Part shown: piece after piece, positions 1 through 5,351 of the stretch | Layout: each line of letters begins with the position of its first letter | Numbering within the stretch: the stretch's first letter is position 1 | Assembly (NCBI GenBank): GCA_002348535.1 | Contig: DEBL01000107.1 | Location: forward strand, 1-5,351 | From: Deltaproteobacteria bacterium UBA2957 | Lineage (GTDB): Bacteria > Myxococcota_A > UBA796 | Length of the DNA: 5,351 nt | Direction: 5' to 3' | Translations under genes and position numbers: made by a program | The notes under the pieces: model-generated | The model's database searches: none | Seen by the model: only the letters and a program-made list of their open reading frames with translations | What the model was told of the DNA's origin: nothing

Positions 1-696
1 GAGGACGTCGATCGTGCAGTGCAAGACATTGCACGACGGAACGGGGTGGACATCCCTGCACTCCGGAGTGAGATTGAGCGTTCCGGTGTTTCTTGGCAAA
101 AGTATCGGGACGAAATCGAGGAGGTTCTGCGGGAACAGAAGTTCACGCAGATGCTGATTCGACCGCGGATTGTTGAAAACGAAGATGAACTTCGCAGCGC
201 CTACCAGCGGATGGCTTCGGGTTCCGACCAGCCGGTACGGGCAGATCTCGGGGCAATCTTCCTCGCATACCCCTCGACCGGTGATGAGGCGGCCAAGGCT
301 GCAGTGCTGGAAACCGCCGAGGCGGTACGGCGGCGAATCATCAACGGTGAGTCCTTTGCAGCGGTTTCCGCCGAGGTCGACCAAGGTCCATACGGTTCAA
401 ACGGCGGATCCATGGGCACCTTCGTCGACGGCGAGTTGGTTGGCGATCTGAACGGTCCCGCCTTCGCAGCAGCCGAGGGTGAGGTGACCGCACCCATTCC
501 CACCGCTCAAGGTGTGTTCTTGCTGGAGATCCGAAAGCGAGAAAAGGTGCCGATTCGACCCTATGAAGAAGTGCGCGATGAAATCGCCGCCAAGGTCTTT
601 GAGGGTCGCATCGAACGGGAGAAAGATGCGTGGTACCAGCAGGCTCGTCGGGAGGCCGCAGTGGTCATCAAGATTGAGGCGGCTGATTCTCAGTGA
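1..696 (+). CDS. surA: SurA-like periplasmic chaperone / parvulin-domain protein (5' partial)
   Basis: The reading frame is open from base 1 to the TGA at 694-696, so the 231 visible residues are the C-terminal part of a longer protein whose start and signal peptide lie outside the window. A GTG at 19 is only an internal Val codon. The first ~50 residues (helical, with a Gly-Val-Ser-x-x-x-Tyr-Arg segment and many E/R/Q) resemble the end of the SurA N-terminal chaperone domain. About residues 79-182 form one parvulin-type rotamase domain, with the GGSMGTF core motif near 135-141. A basic/acidic helix at 185-215 closes the chaperone core, as in SurA. SurA escorts outer-membrane proteins across the periplasm. 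The domain lacks the usual parvulin histidines (DLGAIFL in place of a xxHIL strand; GVFLLEI in place of GxH), so isomerase activity is doubtful. Only one rotamase domain is seen, whereas E. coli SurA has two. Its stop overlaps the pdxA start, a pairing known from E. coli. A PpiD/PrsA-type foldase is the main alternative. Confidence 0.85.
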   Translation, partial: EDVDRAVQDIARRNGVDIPALRSEIERSGVSWQKYRDEIEEVLREQKFTQMLIRPRIVENEDELRSAYQRMASGSDQPVRADLGAIFLAYPSTGDEAAKAAVLETAEAVRRRIINGESFAAVSAEVDQGPYGSNGGSMGTFVDGELVGDLNGPAFAAAEGEVTAPIPTAQGVFLLEIRKREKVPIRPYEEVRDEIAAKVFEGRIEREKDAWYQQARREAAVVIKIEAADSQ

Positions 697-1574
697 AGCT
701 CCTCGTCACTCCGGGCATGGGAATCGGGCCGGAGGTCACGGCTCGAGCACTGGCGGAGATTGACGACGCGATCACGTTTGAGCTGTGGGGCGACGCTCCG
801 GTGATTGAGTCCGCCCTTGAGGCGCACGGCGTGTCCGCGACGGTGGTGGACACGCGAGGCCGATCGGAACCGGCTGTGGTCACTGCGGTCCGCGAGGCGG
901 CGCGGGCGTGTGCTGCCGGTCAGGCGGATGCGCTCGTGACCGGGCCGATCCATAAGGCGAAACTGATTGGTCAAGGCTTTGAGCACACCGGTCATACCGA
1001 CATGCTTGGGGACTTGTTCGGGGTTGACCCCGTCATGGCCTTTGCCGGTGGTAGCATTCGCGTTGCGCTGGTAACCACTCATGTCGAGTTGGCTGCGGTT
1101 CGCGACCGAATCACGCCCGCTCGGGTCCAGTACGTCGTGGAGACGGCAGCCGCAGCCCTTCGTGATGACCTCGGAATTGCCGCGCCACGTCTCGCCCTCT
1201 GCGGGCTAAATCCCCACGCGGGCGAAGATGGTGAGTTGGGTCGAACCGAACTCGATGTCATTGGTCCTGTCGCCAATCAACTCCGTGCGGATGGGATCGA
1301 TGTCGTCGGACCCATGTCTGCGGAAACTGCGTTTATGGAGGCCGTAAAGGGACGGTTCGACCTCGTCGTTGCCATGTTCCACGACCAAGGCTTGGTCCCG
1401 CTGAAGGTGTTGGACTTCGGTCGAAGCGTCAACTGGACGCTGGGGCTGCCGATTATTCGGACCAGTGTGGACCACGGAACAGCCGATGACCTCGTGGGCC
1501 GGAATGCGGCGGACCATTCCAGTATGCTCGCGGCCATCGAATTGGCCACGGTCTTGGCCCGCACGCGCGCTTAG
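693..1574 (+). CDS. pdxA: 4-hydroxythreonine-4-phosphate dehydrogenase PdxA
   Basis: PdxA is a cytoplasmic enzyme of the DXP-dependent vitamin B6 pathway. It oxidises 4-phosphohydroxy-L-threonine with NAD(P)+, and after decarboxylation the product is condensed by PdxJ. The 293-residue protein carries the family signatures in order: TPGMGIGPE (6-14), VTGPIHK (82-88), HTGHTD (98-103), TTH (128-130), GLNPHAGEDG (171-180), MFHDQGLVPLK (228-238), FGRSVNWTLGLPIIRTSVDHGTA (242-264). By comparison with E. coli PdxA, His130, His175 and His230 should bind the divalent metal, and His101-Thr102 should contact substrate. The start is the GTG at 693, because the TPG motif precedes the next in-frame ATG (717). 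GTGA overlap with surA suggests translational coupling; only a weak, distant GAGG (676-679) precedes it. The protein is about 35 residues shorter than E. coli PdxA, the loss falling between residues ~52 and 65. A PdxA2-type paralogue acting on another phospho-acid is possible, but the surA context favours PdxA. Confidence 0.95.
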   Translation: MKLLVTPGMGIGPEVTARALAEIDDAITFELWGDAPVIESALEAHGVSATVVDTRGRSEPAVVTAVREAARACAAGQADALVTGPIHKAKLIGQGFEHTGHTDMLGDLFGVDPVMAFAGGSIRVALVTTHVELAAVRDRITPARVQYVVETAAAALRDDLGIAAPRLALCGLNPHAGEDGELGRTELDVIGPVANQLRADGIDVVGPMSAETAFMEAVKGRFDLVVAMFHDQGLVPLKVLDFGRSVNWTLGLPIIRTSVDHGTADDLVGRNAADHSSMLAAIELATVLARTRA

Positions 1575-2098
1575 CGGGCAGTGTCTGTCGACTCGCCTGT
1601 GTCGGCAATCTGACCCGTGTCCGTGGGAAGTTCCCACTCCGTCTCACAGTCATGGGCTGCTTCCACCGTCAGCCATAGCGTGGGATCGGCTCCCCATGTT
1701 CGGCAGTCTGCCACCGCTTTTCCGGTCGGGTCATAGGCCGTGACCAAGAAGCTCATTTGGGGCCTTTCGGTGCACAGAAATCGGGTTGACTTATTTCGGG
1801 CCGCGTCTCGCCAGTCGGGCTCAATGTCAAGGGTGACGCGCAGGGCGTCGGTTGACCCATCTGCGGCGGCGCCAATGGAACGCAATCGGTGGCCTTCTAC
1901 ATTGTCCGTGGAGGTCCCCATCCAAACCCATCCACCGCCCGTCCAATGCTCGGTGATGACATCGAAAACCCATTCGCCCTCGTCCTCGGAGCACTCGGCA
2001 GCCAGATTCACAATGCGCGGGGGCGCGCTGTGGAAGGGATCGGCGGATACGCCAGTGGGCTGGGGTGTTGACCAACATGAAATCAACCAGAGAATCAT
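1571..2098 (-). CDS. Uncharacterised small protein, putative lipoprotein, coupled to hflX
   Basis: I do not recognise this 175-residue protein. It begins MILWLISCW: the Leu-Ile-Ser-Cys at 5-8 fits a lipobox, but the hydrophobic stretch is very short and has no preceding Lys/Arg, so lipid anchoring is uncertain. After a Pro/Ser-rich linker (9-28), residues 29-150 look like a compact beta-rich domain with many Trp and four further Cys (36, 109, 132, 151) that could form two disulfides in an oxidising compartment. The tail (159-174) is polar and repeats Asp-Thr-Gly/Ala three times, a style common in exported proteins of Myxococcota-like bacteria. The ATG at 2098 overlaps the hflX TGA (ATGA), so it is probably co-translated with hflX. 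No ATG or GTG start was found further upstream in this frame. Its TAA overlaps the convergent pdxA stop. Real coding status is supported by the coupling, by the lack of internal stops, and by the protein-like composition. Function is unknown. Confidence 0.75.
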   Translation of the reverse strand: MILWLISCWSTPQPTGVSADPFHSAPPRIVNLAAECSEDEGEWVFDVITEHWTGGGWVWMGTSTDNVEGHRLRSIGAAADGSTDALRVTLDIEPDWRDAARNKSTRFLCTERPQMSFLVTAYDPTGKAVADCRTWGADPTLWLTVEAAHDCETEWELPTDTGQIADTGESTDTAR

Positions 2099-3747
2099 GG
2101 GTGCAGTGTACCTTGGGCTTGCTCTCGGAACAGGTGGCGCTCGACCTGCACCATCAGCGCGCCAAGGCCCTCTCCAGTGTGGGCACTCACCAACATGCCA
2201 TCGAACTCAGACTTCAGTCGTACCCACTCGTCCTGACTGACTGCATCAATCTTATTGAGCACCCGGATCACCGGTGTATGACCGGCACCCAAGCTCTCAA
2301 TGGTTTGCTCCACTTCACTGACATGAGTCTCAATCTGTGCACTCGAACCGTCGATCACATGCACGAGAAGATCGGCTTCTTGAACCTCTTCCAGCGTTGA
2401 CTTGAAGGCATGAATCAGGTCTTTGGGTAGATGGCGAATAAATCCGACGGTATCGGTCAGAATGACTTCCCGTTCTTCAGGAAATCGGAGTCGCCGACTG
2501 GTCGGATCGAGGGTCGCAAACAGCTTGTCTTCCGCATCGACATCCGAATGGGTCATGCGGTTGAGCAGGGTCGACTTGCCCGCATTGGTGTAGCCCACGA
2601 TGGCGACTTGAGGGAGCCCGACTCTGCGGCGGCGACTTCGGCGAAGGGAGCGTTGCTTTGACAGCTTGCGCAGTTGCTTTTCAAGGCGAGTCTGCCGTTC
2701 ATCGGCCCGTCTTCGATTGATCTCGAGTTTTGTCTCTCCCGGGCCTCGGCCGCCGATGCCGCCGGTCAGTCGACTCATGGCTGTCGGCATGAGGGCCAAT
2801 CGAGGTTTGCGGTACCGCAGTTGTGCGAGTTCGACCTGCAGCTTCCCCTCTCGTGTTTTGGCGCGTTGGCTAAAGATGTCGAGAATCAGGCTGGTGCGAT
2901 CGACCACCTTGAGTTCCGTATCAGTGGCGATGTTTCGGAGTTGGCTTGGAGCGAGTTCGGAGTCGAAAATCAGTACTTCAGCATCCAGTTGCATGGCCCG
3001 CACCAAGACCTCTTGCAGCTTACCTTTTCCAATCACGAACTTGTGGTCGGGCTTGCGCCGCCGCTGCAGGAACCGGTCGAGTACCTGTAGGCCAGCGGTG
3101 TCGGCCAGTCGTTCGAGTTCATCGAGTGATTCCTCGGCCTCGTCGCCGCGTTGGGTGCTGACACCGATCACGATGGCGCCCTCTGCGCCCGGAACGCGGG
3201 TGGTCTGGGCTGTGCTCGCGAGGTCGCGCTCCAGTTGCTCGATGAAGGCAATGAAATCATCGGAGAAGTCGCCGACCGACCGCTTCCGTTCGATGGACCA
3301 CGGCGCATCCGTGTCGGCGTTGTCTTCGGGCCGAACCGTCCCGACCTCCATGAACCCCGGTAGACCATCGGATTGCGCCTGAATGACGACGATTGCATCG
3401 AGCCGGAGGAGGCTGAGGTCTGTGAGGTCATCTTCGGACAAGCCCTCACCGCGCAAGTGGGTGTGCACCAATCGAATGCCTCGGAATCGGCCGGAACCGG
3501 CCCGGTGTCGCTTCAGATCCGGGATGAAGAGTTGGTGAGCGTCGCCGACGATGACATGACTCACGCGCCCGCGGCGATCGATCATGACGCCGAGCTGGCG
3601 GTTGAGGGCCCGCGACATCTCGCTGAGTCGACGGGCCAACTCATGGCTGACCCACCGCTCAGGCGGAACCCGGCGGTCGTACAGCGCATTCAACTGGCGA
3701 TTCTGGCTTGGCTTCAGGCCAGAGGTATTTCCATGAATCGTGGGAAT
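2095..3747 (-). CDS. hflX: Ribosome-associated GTPase HflX (long form)
   Basis: HflX is a cytoplasmic TRAFAC-class GTPase that binds the 50S subunit and splits stalled or stress-arrested ribosomes. Numbering from the TTG at 3693 (532 aa): N-terminal extension 1-165; HflX nucleotide-independent domain ~173-310; the family signature GGIGGRGPGETKLE (311-324) with coiled-coil helices to ~345; an Arg-rich linker (349-357); then the G domain with G1 GYTNAGKST (367-375), G2 Thr394, G3 DTVG (414-417), G4 NKID (480-483), G5 SAHTGEG (503-509). The extension is typical of the long HflX of deltaproteobacterial lineages, not of the ~430-residue E. coli form. The start given here is the ATT at 3747-3745, because the frame upstream of TTG encodes IHGNTSGLKPSQ, which looks like the conserved start of long HflX, and because AGGGGA (3759-3754) lies 6 nt before ATT. 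The conservative alternative is TTG at 3693, which has no Shine-Dalgarno. The SPFH gene stop is 24 nt upstream of the ATT, so hflX is in the same operon. Confidence 0.93.
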   Translation of the reverse strand: MPTIHGNTSGLKPSQNRQLNALYDRRVPPERWVSHELARRLSEMSRALNRQLGVMIDRRGRVSHVIVGDAHQLFIPDLKRHRAGSGRFRGIRLVHTHLRGEGLSEDDLTDLSLLRLDAIVVIQAQSDGLPGFMEVGTVRPEDNADTDAPWSIERKRSVGDFSDDFIAFIEQLERDLASTAQTTRVPGAEGAIVIGVSTQRGDEAEESLDELERLADTAGLQVLDRFLQRRRKPDHKFVIGKGKLQEVLVRAMQLDAEVLIFDSELAPSQLRNIATDTELKVVDRTSLILDIFSQRAKTREGKLQVELAQLRYRKPRLALMPTAMSRLTGGIGGRGPGETKLEINRRRADERQTRLEKQLRKLSKQRSLRRSRRRRVGLPQVAIVGYTNAGKSTLLNRMTHSDVDAEDKLFATLDPTSRRLRFPEEREVILTDTVGFIRHLPKDLIHAFKSTLEEVQEADLLVHVIDGSSAQIETHVSEVEQTIESLGAGHTPVIRVLNKIDAVSQDEWVRLKSEFDGMLVSAHTGEGLGALMVQVERHLFREQAQGTLHP

Positions 3748-3753
3748 GACTCG

Positions 3754-3759
3754 TCCCCT
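3754..3759 (-). promoter_or_regulatory. Shine-Dalgarno sequence probably serving hflX
   Basis: On the minus strand AGGGGA is followed after 6 nt by an in-frame ATT (3747-3745). No comparable purine-rich site precedes the TTG at 3693. The site therefore supports initiation upstream of the TTG. The nearest ATG (3734-3732) is out of frame and 19 nt from this site, and would give only a six-codon peptide ending at TGA 3716-3714. Confidence 0.5.
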
Positions 3760-3771
3760 GCTGGTCGGGGT

Positions 3772-5031
3772 CTAACCGTTGTCGGGTGTCGATGCCCCGC
3801 CTGTCACGCGATCAACCACGGCAGGAAGATCGATGCCAACGCCCGCCTTCAGTTCTTCCACCATTGTGACCGCTTTTTGGGCCGTTGAGTTGGCGTTTCC
3901 TGGCAGCACAGTCACCCGGTCCACCTTCACATCCGAGATCGTTTCGACCAGGGAGTCCATCACGTGCTGTAGTTTCTGCATCAAGAAGATGTCGCGGGCA
4001 GAGTCGCCGCCCTGTTTCCAAGTGGCAATCATGGCCTTCATGACTTCAACCGTTGCCTTTCCATCTTCGATGATCCGAGCGGCCTGCGCTTGTGCGTCGG
4101 CGCGTCGCTGCTGCATTTCGGCCTCGGCAGGAGCCACCACGTCCGCGAGCAGGCGGCGCTCCACCTGCTGGACACGGGCCGTTTGCACCTTGACGTTTTC
4201 TCTGGCCTCTTCAATCAGCGCCTTCACGGTTCCAATCTCTTCGGCGATCATGGCTTTACCGGCGGTCTGTGCATCGATCACTTGGCGCTGAATGTCCGCC
4301 TCAAGGATGGTCATTTCGGCTTGAAGGTCACGCACCTTGGCGACTTGGTTGTTGTGAGCCTCTTGCCGAGTCGACTGTGCGCGTGCTTCGGCCTCGTTGA
4401 TGCGAGCGGCTTTCACCACCTCAGCGGTCTTCTGGCGTCCGATGGAGTCGAGGTAGCCCACATCGTCTGCGACATTTTGAATCTTAAGTGTGTCGAGCAC
4501 GAGCCCCAACCGGCTGAGGTCGTGTTCGGCTTCTTCGAGGAGTTTCTCTGCGAAGCTGATCTTGTCCTCGTTGACCTGCTCAGGGGTCAGTTGAGACAAC
4601 ACACCGCGCAGGTTTCCTTCGAGCGTGTCCTTGGCGACCTTGATGATGCCCCGACGATCTTTGCCCAAGAATCGCTCAACCGAGTTGCCGAGAAAGGGTT
4701 CATGTCCGGCCACTTTTACGTTGGCCACACCGTGGACCTTTAGCGGAATTCCACCCTTGGAGTAGGCATTGGTCACCGCAACGTCGATGACCATGTTGGT
4801 GAGATCGATTCGGTCGACGGTTTCGATCAAGGGAATGCGAAACCCGCGGCCGCCCTTGATGGTCCGGTATCCGACAACGCGATTGCCGGACCGACCCTTT
4901 CGTCCCGAGAACACGAGAACCTCGTTGGGTCCGGCGATGTACACCAACTTTTTGGCCACAGCCATCACAGCAATGCTGCCACCGACCAACAGAAAAAGAC
5001 TAACAATCAGGATGGATGCAATGGCTCCCAT
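3772..5031 (-). CDS. Flotillin-like SPFH/band-7 membrane protein
   Basis: The complete 419-residue protein has a single N-terminal membrane segment (about 5-27, ending in AKKL). An SPFH/band-7 domain follows (~28-195), with flotillin-style motifs NEVLVFSGRKGR (36-47), GYRTIKGGRGFRIP (54-67) and NAYSKGGIPLKVHGVANVKV (88-107). Next is a long Ala/Glu/Arg/Gln-rich coiled coil (~198-325) and a C-terminal domain (~326-410) with DIFLMQKLQ (347-355). Length and architecture fit flotillins better than HflK/HflC, which lack the long EA-rich coiled coil. Flotillins form large membrane-bound oligomers in ordered membrane microdomains and influence membrane fluidity, protease and secretion complexes; a specific role here cannot be read from sequence. 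The ATG at 5031 overlaps the upstream gene's stop (TAATG) and has an AAGGAG site. It ends in TAG, with hflX opening in the same reading frame just downstream. A paralogue of the preceding gene. The assignment as flotillin is firm; whether it equals FloT or FloA of other species is not determined. Confidence 0.9.
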   Translation of the reverse strand: MGAIASILIVSLFLLVGGSIAVMAVAKKLVYIAGPNEVLVFSGRKGRSGNRVVGYRTIKGGRGFRIPLIETVDRIDLTNMVIDVAVTNAYSKGGIPLKVHGVANVKVAGHEPFLGNSVERFLGKDRRGIIKVAKDTLEGNLRGVLSQLTPEQVNEDKISFAEKLLEEAEHDLSRLGLVLDTLKIQNVADDVGYLDSIGRQKTAEVVKAARINEAEARAQSTRQEAHNNQVAKVRDLQAEMTILEADIQRQVIDAQTAGKAMIAEEIGTVKALIEEARENVKVQTARVQQVERRLLADVVAPAEAEMQQRRADAQAQAARIIEDGKATVEVMKAMIATWKQGGDSARDIFLMQKLQHVMDSLVETISDVKVDRVTVLPGNANSTAQKAVTMVEELKAGVGIDLPAVVDRVTGGASTPDNG

Positions 5032-5351
5032 TACCGGTTCTCCTTGTCATCGAGGGCGCCGGCTAAAATGCCGGTGACGTCCACACCCGTTGAGCTGTGC
5101 AGTTCATCGAGCACCTGCCGAACGACGGCAGGGAAGCTCGCCACGTGGCGGGGCAGTGCTGTACCTTCGCCGCCGTCGAGCAGGGTCACTTCGTCGATAC
5201 TCACGCTGTTCACACGGTCGACAACGGTCCGCAGCACCTGCTCCAGTTGCTGGATTAAAAAGATGTCTTTCGCGTCGTCGCCGGCACTTAGCCACGCATC
5301 GGTCATCATCTGCAGCACTGCGGCTTGCGCGCGCCCTTCTTCTTCGGTGTA
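5031..5351 (-). CDS. Second SPFH/flotillin-like protein, C-terminal fragment (partial)
   Basis: The frame is open from the window edge (5351) to TAA at 5033-5031, giving 106 residues. The N-terminal membrane and SPFH regions lie outside. The fragment starts in a charged segment (EEEGRAQAA) like the end of a coiled coil and continues through TDAW, GDDAKDIFLIQQLEQ and DEVTLL. These line up with ATW, GDSARDIFLMQKLQ and DRVTVL of the downstream flotillin-like protein in the same order and spacing. It is therefore the C-terminal domain of a diverged paralogue, not a free-standing small gene; internal GTG and ATG codons near 5318-5304 are not taken as starts. A longer linker before the final helix (DGGEGTALPRHVASFP) distinguishes it from its neighbour. 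Adjacent paralogues of this kind probably assemble into mixed oligomers, as flotillin-1/2 do in eukaryotes; that is an inference. The family call rests only on the paralogue match, as no SPFH domain is visible. Confidence 0.8.
   Translation of the reverse strand, partial: YTEEEGRAQAAVLQMMTDAWLSAGDDAKDIFLIQQLEQVLRTVVDRVNSVSIDEVTLLDGGEGTALPRHVASFPAVVRQVLDELHSSTGVDVTGILAGALDDKENR
5040..5045 (-). promoter_or_regulatory. Strong ribosome binding site for the flotillin-like gene
   Basis: Minus-strand AAGGAG lies 8 nt before the ATG at 5031-5029, within the last codons of the upstream SPFH gene. It is the best Shine-Dalgarno match in the window and fixes the start of the 419-residue protein. Together with the TAATG overlap it suggests both SPFH proteins are made from one transcript, with independent ribosome entry for the second. 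Confidence 0.75.

Noticed and set aside
19..21. GTG as the start of the first gene
   Set aside because: The frame is open to base 1 and the residues before it (EDVDRA) continue the SurA-like helix. The gene is cut by the window edge.
1557..1579. Inverted repeat as a bidirectional intrinsic terminator
   Set aside because: The stem is only 6 bp with an 11-nt loop and there is no T-run after it on either strand, so it does not meet the usual criteria.
1784..1800. TTGACTTATTT as a promoter -35 element inside the small gene
   Set aside because: There is no matching -10 box at 16-18 bp and nothing downstream on that strand to transcribe.
1740..2400. Plus-strand frames across the small protein and the hflX 3' end
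   Set aside because: The minus-strand frame has the ATGA coupling with hflX and a coherent protein composition. The plus-strand translations look random and would clash with the operon layout.
2666..3382. Long plus-strand open frame (238 codons) opposite hflX
   Set aside because: It is antisense to unmistakable HflX sequence, its translation is Ser/Arg-rich low-complexity, and it has no family motif. It is a shadow of the GC-rich codon pattern.
3714..3734. Out-of-frame ATG with a six-codon peptide (MEIPLA) as a regulatory leader for hflX
   Set aside because: No Shine-Dalgarno sits at the right distance, and the overlapping hflX frame encodes conserved residues there. A short ATG frame is expected by chance.
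4090..4743. Plus-strand open frame (217 codons) opposite the flotillin-like gene
   Set aside because: The Leu/His/Gly-rich translation mirrors the coiled-coil codons of the real gene, and no domain or convincing ribosome site is present.

Overview
The window is GC-rich, gene-dense bacterial chromosome with no intergenic stretch longer than about 30 bases. The presence of SurA and PdxA points to a Gram-negative (diderm) organism. The long form of HflX, with an N-terminal extension of roughly 170 residues, and a small exported-looking protein ending in Asp-Thr-Gly repeats suggest a lineage of the old 'Deltaproteobacteria' (Myxococcota or Desulfobacterota-like). That placement is an inference from remembered family features, not from a search.

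Left arm, plus strand (1-1574): the 3' part of a SurA-type periplasmic chaperone gene is followed, with a GTGA stop/start overlap, by pdxA for pyridoxal phosphate synthesis. This is the surA-pdxA pairing well known from enterobacteria.

Right arm, minus strand (5351 down to 1571): four genes read leftward as one tightly packed unit. In order of transcription they are: the C-terminal end of an SPFH/flotillin-like protein (cut by the window edge), a complete flotillin-like SPFH membrane protein (TAATG overlap, strong Shine-Dalgarno), the ribosome-associated GTPase HflX, and a small uncharacterised, possibly lipid-anchored protein whose ATG overlaps the hflX stop (ATGA). The promoter of this unit lies outside the window.

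The two arms converge so tightly that the pdxA and small-protein stop codons share the same four bases (TTAG/CTAA) at 1571-1574, with no recognisable intrinsic terminator.

Most notable points: (i) HflX appears to start at a rare ATT codon behind a good Shine-Dalgarno, because conserved N-terminal residues lie upstream of the first conventional start (TTG); (ii) hflX sits with a pair of SPFH-domain genes, echoing the E. coli hflX-hflK-hflC cluster although these proteins are flotillin-like; (iii) an uncharacterised small protein is translationally coupled to hflX; (iv) the visible SurA parvulin domain lacks the histidines usual in active parvulins. I see no mobile element, CRISPR array, RNA gene or clear new defence system.
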